From Eucommia ulmoides (taxonomy: Eukaryota > Streptophyta > Magnoliopsida > Garryales > Eucommiaceae): a DNA stretch of 64,000 bases. A program made the position numbers and the translations under genes. This document shows, in pieces, positions 12,401 to 24,136 of the stretch (its first letter is position 1; each line of letters starts with the position of its first letter). The notes under the pieces were generated by a model. That model did no database searches. It saw nothing but the letters and a program-made list of their open reading frames with translations, and was not told where the DNA came from. The DNA is taken from contig CM028330.1 of assembly GCA_016647705.1 (NCBI GenBank), positions 30,274,649 to 30,338,648 on the forward strand, given 5' to 3'.

Positions 12401-14958
12401 GAAGAAAATTCTAAATGATGTGAAGAACTATCTTTTGGATGATCTCATATTGTTTAAAAGATATTTCAATTAAGTGATTCGGAGATGTATTCCTGAAGAA
12501 GAAATCCTAAACATCCTCTACTATTGTCATGCGTCACCTGATGGAGGACATTTTTGCGCAACAAGGACTGCATCCAAGGTTCTTCAATTCGGATTTTATT
12601 GGCCGACCCTATTTCGAGACACCTATGCATTTGTATGAACTTGTGACCGATGTCAAAGGGTGTATAGTATCTCAAGGTAGCATGAACTTCTATTGACTAA
12701 TATCTTGGAGGTAGAGATTTTTTATGTATGGGGTATTGATTTTATGGGTCCATTTTGCCTTGTCGTTTGGCAAATAATACATTGTATTGGCAGTTTGTTT
12801 ACCGTAATATCTTAACAAGATTTGGTACCCCAACAGCTATTATCAGTGATGAATGAACTCATTTCTACAATAGGGTATTAGAAGCACTTTTAGGAAAGTA
12901 CAGAGTGAGACACAAGGTGGCATTAGCCTACTGGTAGGGGCGATTTTCGCACGCCTACTTATCCTCACAAGTATATGAGGTCTAAAGTTTTAATATAGTG
13001 GATCTTTGAAGATCGGATATCGTTCCCACAGAGAAAAGTGTGAATAATTGAATTGAATACTGCAATTGACGTAGTCTCGTGTTATCCTGACGACGGAAAA
13101 CGTGAATTGAAATTAATCTAAGCTAAATTACAATTAGTAGGTTAATTCTAACTAATTTGATTAATTAGGGATTGATTTCTTTCACTTAATACACGTTTGA
13201 TTTCGTTCGGTTAATAATAACAGAGTTTAGGTATCCGATAATCACGGTTCGTAAACTCCTCCGCCACCTCTTCCGAGTGTAAGACGAGGGAATACGTGAC
13301 TTCGAGTAGATGCCAAGGTCCCCTTCGATGTCTTAATGACTCTAGGTCATGTGAGTCTTGACCCAACTTCATCGATTGCATACTAACTAACACCTTCTCG
13401 GGTCGTTAGGTCGTAACGATGTGTTTACCCTTGTCCGAATCCAGGGTTACCTCTCTCGAGTGTCAAACCCTAGATTCTCAAATCCAACCCTAATACTGTT
13501 ACAAGCATATTAAGATCGTCATCAAATGATAAACACAATCGGACTTAAAATAACAACCGTTAAAGAAATATTGAACCGAACAAGTATTTACACAACTACA
13601 CCTTTCCCAAACTAATATCTAAATTACACTAACATGTTCTTAGCCAATACAACACAAATCAAGAGGAGATCATCATTACCAATTATAAATATTAAATAAA
13701 AATATGAAAACAAGGGAAGAAAAGCCAAATCTCAAAGTGGAGTAGTCCACTTTCGCCAAAGAACGATCCTCCCGAGCTTCCTCTTTTCCGTTGATGAACT
13801 TTCTCTTCTAGATCTTCAAGGATTGGCCAAGAACACTCTTTACAACTAATCTAATCTAATCTAACTAAGGTGGAAGAGAGCTCCCAAGAACAACCGGAGC
13901 CTCCACTCACGTCTAAGGGGTTCTAACCTCTTTAGCAAATAGGGGAGAAAAGGGTTTTATAGGTAAGGGTTGGAAATATCTTCAAAATAGCTGAAAATAG
14001 ATATTTTTGTGCAAAGTGTCACCGCCTCAGCGGTGGCTTTAAGTCGGTTAAAGTTTGTCGGTGATTTCGCCTAAGCAGTGGTTTTTCCGCTTAGGCGGTA
14101 GCTGCTGGCAAGATATTCTGTTGTTTTCTCACCTAGGCGGTGGTTCAGCCCTTCAGCACTCCAACATTCTGCCTCTTTTCCACTTAAGCGGTGGAACTTC
14201 TGCTTAGGCGGTGGTCTTCATTCACCGAAACCCTGTTTTACACATTTTCTTCATCGTTTCTCCACCGTTTTCACTTGTTTCTCACCCTTTGAGGTCTTTT
14301 CCCTGTTCTACACTAAAATACACTAAAACACAATTAAATATAACTAAAATGCTTGAGAACTAACAAATCCGGTTTAGAAATAGATAGGTTTTTCAAACCT
14401 ATCACCTACCATCCTCAAACCAATGGGCAAGCCGAAGTCTCCAATTAGGAAGTTTAGCAAATTCTTTAGAAGCCAGTTAATGTAAACTGAAAATATTGGG
14501 AAACTAAACTTGACAATGCATTGTGGGGGTACCACACTACCTTTAAAACACCAATTAAAATATCCTCGTATCGATTGGTACTTGGAAAGGCATACCACTT
14601 ACTTGTGCAGTTGGAGCACCCTATATTTTGGGTAATCAAGAAGTTCAACATTGACCTTAAGGCCTCTGGGAACAATGACTTCTAAAACTCAAAGAGTTTA
14701 AAGAAAATTCAAAATGAAGTGCTCAACTTAAGACAACAAGTACTACTTTTCAACTCCCGACTGAAACTCCTCCCGGGAAAACTGAGATCAAAATGGTCTG
14801 GTTCATTAAAGGTAAATCAAGTGTTTCCATTTGGTGAAGTAGAGTTAGAAGATAAAGATGGACAATTCTTTCGAGTGAATGGTTAGAGACTCAAACACCA
14901 CTATGGTAGAGATGAGCGCTTCGTGGAAAAAATTGTGCTTAATGATACAAATTGAGAC
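12401..14958 (+). pseudogene. pol: Family C integrase, broken and split by a solo LTR
   Basis: The zinc-binding region (CHASPDGGHF...CDRCQR) is at about 12525-12660 and the first catalytic Asp is in WGIDFMGPF (about 12730-12755). A stretch of the core is then missing before FGTPTAIISDE (about 12820-12850), so part of the DDE core is deleted. A solo LTR (12932-14404) cuts the gene just before HPQTNGQAEVSN, which resumes at about 14410. The C-terminal end (FPFGEVELEDKDGQFFRVNG, HHYGRDERFVEK) reaches about 14950. There are many stops. Confidence 0.8.
12932..14404 (-). repeat. Solo LTR, family D, inverted
   Basis: The plus strand begins TGGTAGGGGCG and ends AAACCTATCA, the reverse complement of a D LTR (TGATAGG...CTACCA). 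A perfect 5-bp target duplication CCTAC lies at 12927-12931 and 14405-14409. No internal sequence remains, so this is a product of LTR-LTR recombination. Palindromes of the CCGC-TAGG-CGG type lie at about 14025-14220, and Evening-Element sequences (AAATATCT at 13974-13981, AGATATTTT at 13999-14007) flank the promoter region. Confidence 0.95.
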
Positions 14959-14994
14959 TGATAACTGAGTCCAGTTAGGAACATTAAATTTAGT

Positions 14995-15200
14995 ACTTCT
15001 CAGGAGGCAACCCAATCAATTTTTATTTCGTTGCTTAAAAAACATAAAAAGGAGTTCGAGCCGACTTTTCCAGATTCAGATTAATATTTTTGGGATGAAA
15101 TTGAAGACAAAAAGGAGTGATCAGGTCTGAGCATACTTTTCAAGATTCAGATGAGTATTTCAGGATAAAATTGAAGAGAAAAAAGAGATATCAGGTGTTC
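14995..15200 (+). other. Post-pol noncoding segment, GGAGGCAACCC motif and 70-bp tandem duplication
   Basis: ACTTCTCAGGAGGCAACCCA at 14994-15013 is the recurrent motif that follows pol in Athila elements; it also occurs in both B copies near 32895 and 57460. About 15060-15200 is a tandem duplication: ACTTTTCCAGATTCAGATTA is followed about 70 bp later by ACTTTTCAAGATTCAGATGA, each ending GATCAGGT or GATATCAGGT. Confidence 0.65.
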
Positions 15201-15227
15201 AAATAAAAAACATGGGGTTACAATGCG

Positions 15228-15580
15228 AAAAAATTGGGTTGGAACGCAAAAAATAGGTGAAGTTTGGTCTTCCAAATAGAATGTTGGCACAGCATCGGGG
15301 AAAAATAGGGTCGTAGCTCAAAGACAAGAACAAATTAAGTTTGGAAAATAGAACGTTGGCACTGCAATGCAACCTAAAAGGCACTACAGCGCCAACCCCA
15401 AAGAGAACTAAGGCACCGCCTTTTGACGCTGCAACGTAAGACCTTTTCTAGTTGATGTCAGCACCGATTAGCATTACACCACCACTTCTTTTGCATTACA
15501 GCATGAGCCCTCTGTTGTTTTAAAGTATCCCTAACCCCACAAGCGGTGTTGCAGTGCCGTTCTCCCCCGCTACAGTGTCG
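15228..15580 (+). promoter_or_regulatory. Internal GC-motif cluster ahead of ORF3, family C
   Basis: GGCACTGC, GGCGCTGC-like and CAGCGCCAA motifs recur here (for example ACGTTGGCACTGCAATGC, CACTACAGCGCCAACCCC, TTGACGCTGCAACG, GTTGCAGTGCCG). They are the same motif type as in the family C U3 (6848-7012), placed just upstream of ORF3. A promoter or RNA-structure role is inferred only. Confidence 0.5.
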
Positions 15581-15789
15581 TTGTTTAGTTTTGAACCCCC
15601 AATAGTACCGAAATCCTTTATTTCTCATCCCACAACAAAATTCCAATCTTCTTCCTCCCAAAACGCCCCAAATCCAAATCCTAACCCTAAAATCCAACCA
15701 TTGTTCATCCCCAAGTAAAAAATAACCCTCAACAATTCAAGATTTACTCAAGAATTTCAGATTTCGTCACTTGTCTCATACCAAGAACT

Positions 15790-15995
15790 TCTAGTAAGTG
15801 TGTTCTAATCGGGTTTTGAAATAATCTTTGGTTGGTTGCTAGTATTGCTCATTTTCATGTAGATCTTGTTAATGTGGAACATTTGGTCGAAAATGTCGTG
15901 GATTTTTTGATTTTGTGTGTGGTATTATTTGAGATATTGGGTATTTGTTGCAAGTGTGAGGTGATTCTTAAAAAATTGGGGATTAATTGCGGTAG
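15790..15995 (+). other. Possible 5'UTR intron of family C ORF3
   Basis: A good donor, CTA|GTAAGTGTG, occurs at about 15793-15802, and a possible acceptor, GCGGTAG, ends at 15995 just before ORF3. Family A has a GTAAGTGTC donor in the equivalent place. No transcript data are available. Confidence 0.35.
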
Positions 15996-17350
15996 ATGAT
16001 AGTACGTGGAATTGTTGTTATTGTGGTGTGGAGTATTCAACTGTTGAAATTTTTGCCACGTTATTTCCTTATATTGTCAAAAATATCGTTAAAAAAATCT
16101 ACAAAGAGGAGCCAAGACTTTGCATCCCACTCATACGACTCTCAAAGATTCATATCTGCGACTACTGAGGCACGATTTAATGAGTCAGTCATTAAGAAGG
16201 CCAGATTAAAAGAGAGGGGATTTGAAGTGACGAAATCACAAAATCCAGATATCCTTAATATTATTGAGTATCGAGGATGGCATGTCTATTGTAAATAGCC
16301 GGGTGCCACGACAATGACGATTGTGTAGGAATTCTATGCTAATGCCAAAGAAGCATTGAATTTCACTACGAAGGTGTAGGGGAAAATAATAAAGTTTGAT
16401 AGTGTGACTATCAATAGGCACTACAAAATCTCCATTCCTGGTGTGGATTAACTATCTCAAATTACCAAAACCATCAATCTTGACAACGTCACAACCACAA
16501 TATGTGGGAAGGTAATCGAATGGTCTGTTGTACAGTGGACTCAGACAACTTTCTTAACCAAGGAGCTTACGACACTGCAAAACGTTTGGCACCACTTTCT
16601 CTGTGCCAAGATGTCTCCTACCTCTCATTTGATGGAGATAACCTGAGAGAATTCTTAAATTCTTTACTGTATCCACAATGATTATAAAATCAATGTCGGG
16701 AATTAGATTTGTATGGCCATTTGGCATGCTGCTAATAATCTCGCGGTTGGTCTTCCATTCCCGAATCTTTTAACGGAGTTGATCACTATAGCTGGTGTCT
16801 ACATGGAAGGTCTAGAGGTCCTCTAGCCTAAAAAGCCTATCACTGATAATGTAATCAATCGGATCCTGAAGAATGAGGCTGAGGCTAATAAGGCGGTAGG
16901 TCTATCCCAACCAACTCCATCACGAACTACACACCACATCTCCACGTTTGATATGTAAGCTTTATTGCAGTAGCATGGTTCACAAATCGATGCACTGTAT
17001 GCTTGACAATCGAATTTTGAGCAATATGCAATGGGTCGACAAGCCCATTTTGCGCAATACGTGATGAATCGAGCGGACCAAGAACACCACTGGAATCTAC
17101 AAAGAGCTGAATACGATGCTGCATGCTACCAAATGATTGGCTAATTATATCATACGTTGGGCTATATGTTTATGCAATTTGGATTGCAGTTGGACCTAGG
17201 GACGCCGAACTTCCTGCAAATGCCATAATTTCCAGACGATCTTCGGCGACCATTTCGGGTATTCCAGCCTTATCCACCATACTACCTGTATCCACCACCA
17301 CAACAGCTACCATGACACAAAGAAAACCAGTAGGAGTCAAGACATTAGCT
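15996..17350 (+). pseudogene. Family C ORF3 (plant transposon-protein domain), broken
   Basis: The reading includes SYDSQRFISATTEARFNESV, ARLKERGFEVTKSQ and RGWHVYCK, then (after a TAG at 16296) PGATTMTIV, EFYANAKEALNF, DSVTINRHYKI, WHHFLCAKMSPTSHLMEIT and GLPFPNLLTELITIAGVYMEG. This block order is that of the putative plant transposon protein domain (PF20167 type) commonly carried by Athila-related elements in the env position. A proline-rich tail (about 17240-17330) follows in another frame. Many stops are C-to-T type changes. Its role is unknown; I see no convincing transmembrane segment or signal peptide, so calling it an envelope is not supported. Confidence 0.65.
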
Positions 17351-17872
17351 CTCGCTTCCCAGGTATGTCTTCTCATTCTTTATGCAATTTAAATTCTCTT
17401 TTTTTATCATTGAGGATAATGATTGGTTTTCTTCTGGGGGTGGGATGTCATACTACGTTGGGTGTTGGGTGTTGAGTGTGATTTTATTTATGTTTTTGCT
17501 AAAAAAAATATTTTTAATCGGTGAGCTATTTCGTTATTCCCAGTAGTCATTAACCAATGATAAAATTATCTCCTAAGTCATTTTTCGAGATCTTGTGTAA
17601 TGTGTCCCTTGTGTGTTTTGTGTGCTTAACATTGGGTGAGTATAGGACATACTTGTTTCTAATTATAACATGAACGAAAGACGTTGACATTTATCATCTA
17701 GGTGTCTAAAGGATAATTATTTGTTAAATTTTGATTCATGACGTTTTAAACATTCTAGAACACGATTTAGTGAAACTTGAGGCAAAATCATAAGCTAAAT
17801 AGTCTAGGAGAGACGATTTACGCATTCAATTGGATCGTTTGAGCCATGTCAAGCCTACTTATGGAATCTTAC
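17351..17872 (+). other. Family C 3' noncoding tract, left of element A
   Basis: No genes are seen. A CCCAGGTATGT motif follows ORF3 (17356-17370), as in families A, B and D. TCTGGGGGTGGGATG at 17433-17447 matches the PPT-like block that follows ORF3 elsewhere. The tract continues at 29216 after element A. Confidence 0.6.
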
Positions 17873-18071
17873 TGATAGGTGTAAAATACCTATCTAATTC
17901 TAAACTGAATTTTCCAATTTTCGAGTATTTTATTGGAGTTTGAATACCTTTTTAGCTATTTTTATTAGTCAGGAGAAGGGACGTAAACAATCGGCAAACC
18001 GAGTAAAATGGTGGAAAAAAGGGTAGCCAAAAAGATGAAAAAATGAGGTTTCAAAGAACAACGCAATTTCT

Positions 18072-18455
18072 CCTAGGCGAAGTATCCACCGCCTAGGCAG
18101 AAATTCATCAAAAAGTTACAAATGCTAAAGAGTTAAAATCCGCCTAGGCGAAGTTTCCACCGCCAAGGCGGAAATCCGTTAGAAGGTTGCAAGGGCTGAA
18201 GTATTGAAATCCTCCTAGGCGAATTTCCACCACCTAGGCGAAAATCCATCAGAACGCTGGAAGTGCTGAACTGCTGGAAGAGCTGTACTACTGTAAATCC
18301 GCCTAGGCGAAATAGCTACCGCTTAGGCAGAATTTCGTCAGAAAGAAAAGAGGCCCAAGGAGTTAGTCCTCCGCCTAGGTGAAGAAACCATCGCCTAGGC
18401 AGAATTCTAACCAACTTAAACTTCTCCTAGGTGAAGATTCTACCACTTAGGCGAA
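18072..18455. repeat. Array of paired CGCCTAGGCG palindromes in U3, element A 5' LTR
   Basis: Six tandem units of about 55-85 bp each hold two CCTAGG-centred or degenerate motifs about 20 bp apart. Examples are CCTAGG at 18072, 18092, 18143, 18214, 18233, 18302, 18374, 18394 and 18426. Between pairs runs a TCAGAA-G-TTGCAA-GCTGAA spacer. Many copies read CCGCCTAGGCG. Confidence 0.9.
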
Positions 18456-18471
18456 ATTCGCAGAACAGCCC

Positions 18472-18493
18472 AAAATATCTGTTTAGATATTTT
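18472..18493. promoter_or_regulatory. Inverted pair of Evening Elements, element A 5' LTR
   Basis: AAAATATCT at 18472-18480 and its reverse complement AGATATTTT at 18485-18493 are separated by GTTT. AAAATATCT is the plant Evening Element bound by CCA1/LHY/RVE-type MYB factors. TATATATA follows about 15-25 bp downstream. The 3' LTR keeps AGATATTTT (28212-28220), while the other half has mutated to AAAATATTT. Confidence 0.6.
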
Positions 18494-19423
18494 TGAACCC
18501 TTAGGCCTATATATATCCCTTTCCCACTTTTGAAACCAGTTGTTGTAGAACCCTAACCCTAGTAGAGAGCTCTTAAGCAATATTTTGAAGATCAAGAAGG
18601 AGGTTCATCATTCGGACAAAGAAGGATCACTTGCGGGTCGATCATTAGCGATAGTGAACCGTTTCACTTCCAGATTTGATTGTTTTTCTCTTGTTTTTAT
18701 CTTTGTAATCACTTTTTCACATCTAAGAATGTCGAATGAATTAATGTTACTTTAATGTAATTGTTAAGTTGAATGAATTAATGTTACTTTAATGTGTTGT
18801 TTGTCTAAATTCAATTGTCTTTACCATTATTCTTGTTATTATGCTTGTATTGATAAACCAAGAATACGAGGTTTGACACTCGGGAGAAGTAACCCTAGAT
18901 TCGGACTAGGGTAAATACAACGTGACGTTCTAGGGAGGGCGTTAGAACGTATGCAATCCATGACGTTGGCTAAAGACTCATGCGACCTAAGGTCGTAAAG
19001 GCATTGAAGGGGACTTCTTCGTTGACACAAAGTCGTGTAATCCCCCGTCTTAAACTCGGGAGAGGTAGTGGAGGAGTTATTGATACAGAGATTGTCGGAA
19101 TAGATAGAAAACAATTATAGCTAACTTAATGACTTCGATTATGCATTATGTGAAAGAAATCAATACCTAAGTAATTAGTGTAATTATAACTAACTTCATA
19201 ATTGTAATTTATCTTAGTATATTAAATAGAAAACAAACAAAATTTGATTAGTCGAGATAATATGAAACTATTGAAATCACAATACTCAACCGAATTACCT
19301 GCCAGTCCCAGTGGAATGATCCGATCTTACATGATCCATTATATTAAAACTAGACCTCGTATACTCGCGAGTAGTCAATTACCGCGAGGACGATGGTTGT
19401 GAATCCTCGCGAGTACAAGTTTT

Positions 19424-19441
19424 TGGCACCGTTGCCGGGGA
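19424..19441 (+). other. Primer-binding site (tRNA-Asp), element A
   Basis: TGGCACCGTTGCCGGGGA matches 17 of 18 positions of the complement of the plant tRNA-Asp 3' end and lies 6 bases after the LTR. Confidence 0.9.
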
Positions 19442-19624
19442 CGACAATGTGTTTTTCAATTAAGTTGATACTGTGATCAAGTAGTTGAATGTTAATCACA
19501 ATAATTTGTTTGCTTTTAAAATTGATTCAATTCATTTATTTATTTGATTTATCTATTGAATTTGAGTAGTGCATGCGGCGTAGTCAACGTATTGGTAAAC
19601 AAAAAGAGAAAAAAAGCTACCGCT

Positions 19625-21700
19625 ATGGCCGGGGGATATGAAAATGTTCCACAACTACCGGAGCTACACGCACTTCAGCCTCTGGAGCCGGAAACGCCAC
19701 AACAAGTCCTTAGGGACTATTATCGGCCACTCATGTTGGATAACTATTTAGGGATCCGGAGGCAGCCGATCCAGGCAATGAACTTCGAATTGAAGCCCGC
19801 CTTAATTAATATGGTTAAGCAAAACCAGTTTGGTGGGAACCTTCACGAAGACCCCAACGTCTACTTGGCAACCTTTCTCGAGATCTGTGACACTGTCAAG
19901 ATAAATGGAGTTGCCGAAGATGTCATAAGGTTGAGGTTATTTCTGTTTTCTTTACGAGATAGAGCATGGGGTTTGTTTCAGTCGATTCAACTAGGGAGCA
20001 TTAATACTTAGGAGGACATTGCACAAAGGTTCCTCACTAAGTTCTTTCCACCTTCAAAGACTTCTCAACTCCGAGGCGAGATTACATAGTTTTGCCAGAG
20101 AGACTTTGAGTCATTGTTTTAGGCATGGGAGAGATTCAAGGACTTATTGAGAAGGTGCGCCCAACACGGGTATCAAGATTGGTTTCAAACCCAATTATTT
20201 TATAAGGGGTTGGATGGCCAGACTAGAATAATAGTTGATGCAGTCTCAGGGGGATCGTTGTTGTCCAAAACCCCTACCAAAGTAAATGTATTATTGGAAG
20301 AAATAGCGGCTAACAATTATCAATGGCCGAATGTGAGGAACACGGGAAGACGGGTCTCTTCTATCCAAGAATCTGACCATATTGCAACGTTATCGGCCCA
20401 AGTGTCCAAGCTCTCGGATCAATTGGTTGTCTTGTCTACAAAAGGAGCTTTGTCGAGTCAAGGAGAGGAGATAGAAGCAAGTTCTTCTCAATCTGGATTG
20501 GAGAACGAGTTCGAGGAATGCCATTTTCTAAACAACCGTGCCTACACTTTCAGGCCGGCTACCAACATTCCAACTTATTACAATCTTGGATTTCGTATCC
20601 ATGAGAACTTCTCATATGCAAACAATCAGAACGCTTTGCGGCCACCTCCGGGTTATGGAAATCAAGCTTCAGGATATCCTATGCAATCCAACTGTCCAAT
20701 GCAACAACCACCAATGCATAATCCAAAGTCAAATTTGGATGAAGTTTTGGGTTCATTTATGAAGGAGACTCAGACTATGATGCGTAAGATGCATAATTGG
20801 TTGAACAAACATGAAACACTGCTGGCCTCAATCGATACCACTTGTACAAACACTAACGCCACGGTGAAGGCTTTAGAGACTCAAATCACGCAGCTTGCTA
20901 GGGCCATTCAAGAGAAACAAAAGGAGAAGTTTTCAAGCAACACAGAAACCAACCCTCAGGAATGTAACGCAATTAAGTTGAGGAGCGGAAGATACGTGAA
21001 AGTGAGCAGGCCTATGAAAATCGAGCCGGGAGTGAGTCGTGAGTTTTCGCATGATGAACCAAGAACAAGTGCGGAGGAGGAAGTTGAAGCAAAAACCGAT
21101 GAAGGAAAAGAGAAGCCGAGTGGAGACTTGAATGGGGATAAAAACCAAGAGAAAGTCGAGGAGAGAATAAGAGATGAAAGGGTGATACCAGGGCGATTAA
21201 CATTTTTAGAGAATCCAGTGATTCTAGTAACCCTATTTCTATATCCACGAAGATTCCAAAAGAGGAAGTTGGATGCCCAATTTGAGAAGTTTCTTGAAAG
21301 TTTCCAGAAAATCCACATCAACATACCTTTTGCGGATGCATTGGAACAAATGCCCAACTATGGCAAGTTCTTGAAGGACATCATGACAAAGAAGAGAAAG
21401 TTGGAGGATTACAAAACGGTGAAGCTAACTGATGAGTGTAGTGCAATACTACAGAGAAAGTTACATACTAAATTGAAGGATCCCGGTAGTTTCACAATTC
21501 CGTGTACTATCGGGAAATCTCATTTTGATAATGCGTTTTGTGATCTTGGGGCGAGTATTAATTTGATGCCTTCTTCCATTTATCGGAAGTTAGGACTTGG
21601 AAGTGCAAAGCCGACAATGATCTCTCTTTAAATGGCGGATCGTTCGTTAACCTATCCGAAAGGTATCATTAAGGATGTGCTAGTGAAGGTAGACAAAATT
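19625..21700 (+). pseudogene. gag-pro: Element A gag-protease with three nonsense codons
   Basis: The frame runs from ATG 19625 (MAGGYENVPQLPELHALQ) to the TAA near 21629. It is continuous apart from TAG at 20009-20011, 20087-20089 and 20120-20122. The gag core (LATFLEICDTVKINGVAEDV, FLTKFFPPSKTSQLRGEI, QHGYQDWFQTQLFYKGLDGQ, LLEEIAANNYQWP) is followed by a coiled region (HNWLNKHETLLASID...TQITQLARAIQ), CNAIKLRSGR, NIPFADALEQMPNYGKFLKD, and the aspartic protease active site DLGAS (GAT at 21542). A frameshift in the protease lies between about 21690 and 21715. Gag packages the RNA and the protease processes the polyprotein. This is the best-preserved Athila gag in the window. Confidence 0.9.
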
Positions 21701-23820
21701 CATATTTCCGTTGGATTTCATTGTACTTGAAATGGAAGAAGATAGAGAAATCCTGATCATCCTTGGAAGACCTTTCCTTGCAATGGGAAAGGCCTTGATT
21801 GATGTGCATAACGAAAATCTGACGTTAAGAGTCAATGATGAAGAGATAAGGTTCAACATTTTTAGAACTATGAACTTTTCGGATGAACCTCTCAATTGCA
21901 ATCGAGTTGACGTTGTGGACTCTTGCGTGTGGGAGTTCTTTCTTGCAACTATGGAGATGGATTCGTTAGAGCATACACTCACCAATTCCTTATCTATGGG
22001 GAATCTTGGTGAGGAAGGCTCTACCACGGAACTTGAGGTTGTGGACTACGTGCTGACTTTGGATGCTTAATCTAAAGACGTAGAAGATCCTTCTCATGTG
22101 GCAAAGATTGAAGAAGTTGAAAACTCTCCCAAGGAATCAAATCTGCCTCACGGTGGATCATTACTCAAGCAATTACCGGAATACCTGCGATATATTTTTT
22201 TGGGAGAGAATTTGATCGATCCGGTTATAATTTCATCAACTCTGATGAAAGAAAATGAGAGTAAGTTGCTAAGAATCTTGAAGAGGCACCGATCTGCTTT
22301 TGCTTGGTCTATTTTGAGTATCAAAAGAATTAGCCCCTTGGTTTGCATGCATAAGATTTTGATGGAGGATGAGTTCAAACCCTCCATTGAGCATCAACAG
22401 CAGCTAAATTCGGCTATAAAAGAAGTGGTGAGAGTGGAGATGTTGAAGCTCTTGAATGCGGGAATTATCTATGCTATATCCAATAGTGAGTGGGTTAGCC
22501 CGGTGCAAGTGGTGCCTAAGAAATGAAGTATGACGGTGGTAAAGAATAAGAAGGATGACCTTATTCCTACATGGACCATCACAGGATGGCGTGTATGCAT
22601 TGATTATAGAAGATTGAATAAGGCGACGATGAATGATCATTTTCCTCTTCTTTTCATTGACCAAATGCTAGATCGATTAGCCGGATATGAGTATTATTGC
22701 TTTCTTGATGGCTATTTAGGTTACAATCAAAGAGCTATTGCACCGAAAGACTAAGATAAGACTACTTTCACATGCCCATATGGAACGTTTGCTTATCGAC
22801 TTATGCCGTTTGGCCTTTGCAATGCACCGACAACTTTTCAACGGTATATGATGGCAATATTTTCTGATATGGTGGAAGAGAAAATGGAAATCTTCATGGA
22901 TGACTTCTCAGTCTTTGGGTCATCCTTTGATCACTATCTCTACAATCTGGCTCTTGTTCTTGACCGATGTGAGGAGAACAATTTGGTTCTAAATTGGGAG
23001 AAGTGCCACTTTATGGTTAAATAGGGGATCGTCTTGGGTCATCGAGTCTTTTCCAAGGGGCTTGAGGTGGACTGAGCAAAGATTGAAACGATTGAGAAGC
23101 TTCCGCCACCGATTAATGTGAAAGGAGTTCGAAGTTTCTTGGGGCATGCCGGCTTTTACCGGTGCTTTGTTAAGGACTTCTCGAAGACGGTGAAGCCGTT
23201 ATATCACCTTCTTGAGAAGGATACCTTATTTGAATTCAATGAGGCTTGCATGGAGGCTTTCAAGACGAGAAAGGAGAAGTTGATCACGACTCCAATAATG
23301 GTCGCTTCGGACTGGCAGATGCCATTTGAAATAATGTGCGATACGAGTGACTATGCCATTGGTGCGGTGTTAGGCCAACGGAAGAAGAAGATCTTCCGCT
23401 CAATCTATTATGCAAGTAAGATATTAAATGATGTCCAGGAGAATTACACCACGACTGAGAAAGAAATGCTAGCGGTGGTCTTTGCTTGTGACAAGTTCCG
23501 GTCTTATATCATTGGGTCAAAAGTGATCGTCTACATGGATCACACGGTTATCCGGTACTTATTTGCAAAGAAAGATGCCAAGACGAGATTGATAAGGTGG
23601 ATTCTTCTATTACAAGAGTTTGATGCTGAAATAAGGGATAAAAAGGGGAGTGAGAACGTTGTTGCCGACCATTTGTCGAGGTTGATTCAAGAATACGTTG
23701 GTGAAGAGTCTAGCATCACGGAAGTGTTCCCTGACGAACAACTATTTTCATTGAAAAATGTACTTCTTTGGTATGCGGACATTGTGAATTATCTTGCATG
23801 TAACGTGTTACCACCTGAGT
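21701..23820 (+). pseudogene. pol: Element A protease end, reverse transcriptase and RNase H
   Basis: One frame (from 21711) covers the protease end (REILIILGRPFLAMGKALID), RT and RNase H. RT has WVSPVQVVPKK, WRVCIDYRRLNKATMND, MPFGLCNAPTTFQRYM and catalytic FMDD in EIFMDDFSVFGSSFDH (about 22890-22930). RNase H has [45 protein letters not shown] and VVADHLSR. In-frame stops are TAA 22068, TGA 22524, TAA 22752, TAG 23022 and one TGA near 23073. Several look like CAA-to-TAA, CGA-to-TGA or GGA-to-TGA changes. The reading ends at [13 protein letters not shown], where integrase would normally begin, and integrase is absent. Confidence 0.9.
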
Positions 23821-23847
23821 TGACGGGCAAAATTATCTTGCATGTAA
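23787..23847 (+). repeat. 17-bp direct repeat at the integrase deletion point
   Basis: AATTATCTTGCATGTAA occurs at 23787-23803 and 23831-23847. Immediately after the second copy the sequence leaves pol and enters the internal CCTAGG array. The repeat may record slippage or template switching during loss of integrase. Confidence 0.8.
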
Positions 23848-23911
23848 TGTACTTCTTTTATGTCAAAATTGAGTTTCTTAATCGCCCAGAATGCACAGTG
23901 CTCCAATTCAA

Positions 23912-24136
23912 CGCCTAGGCGGAAAAATGAAGAAAAGTTGAGTTGCTACACTGGTGTAAATTCGCCCAGCGGAAAACCTACCGCCTAAGCGGATTTACAA
24001 CAAAATCAGGGGTTTCACACTGGTGTAAACTCGCCTAGGTGGAAAAACCACTGTCTAGGAGAATTAACACCAGAAGGTTTTTAAAAAGAAAAAGGCACTA
24101 CTTCGCCTAGGCGAAAAAAACGACCACCTAGGAGAA
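23912..24136 (+). promoter_or_regulatory. Internal CCTAGG palindrome array ahead of ORF3, element A
   Basis: At least five CGCCTAGG-type motifs (first CCTAGG 23914-23919, last 24127-24132) are interleaved with ACACTGGTGTAAA blocks. It has the same motif and spacing style as the U3 array of the same element's LTR (18072-18455). A CT/A-rich leader-like stretch (24180-24300) follows. Confidence 0.65.

Larger units (their letters stand above)
17873..19417 (+). repeat. 5' LTR of element A
   Basis: TGATAGGTGTAAAATACC...GCGAGTACA, 1545 bp. The order is: U3 with paired CCTAGG palindromes (18072-18455), Evening-Element pair (18472-18493), TATA box (about 18508-18517), a U5 module with two copies of the ACTCGGGAGA(A/G)GTA motif (18874 and 19054), and a terminal CA. 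Confidence 0.95.

Noticed and set aside
15996-17350. ORF3 as a true viral-type envelope gene
   Set aside because: It has the right position, but no convincing signal peptide or transmembrane segment, and the block pattern fits the plant transposon-protein domain.
18072-18455. Regularly spaced short repeats resembling a CRISPR array
   Set aside because: The repeats are degenerate palindromes, the spacers are themselves related, there are no cas genes, and the context is a plant LTR.
20956-22664. Minus-strand ORFs opposite element A gag and pol
   Set aside because: They are shadows of the well-supported plus-strand gag-pro and RT frames, and no family pattern was seen.
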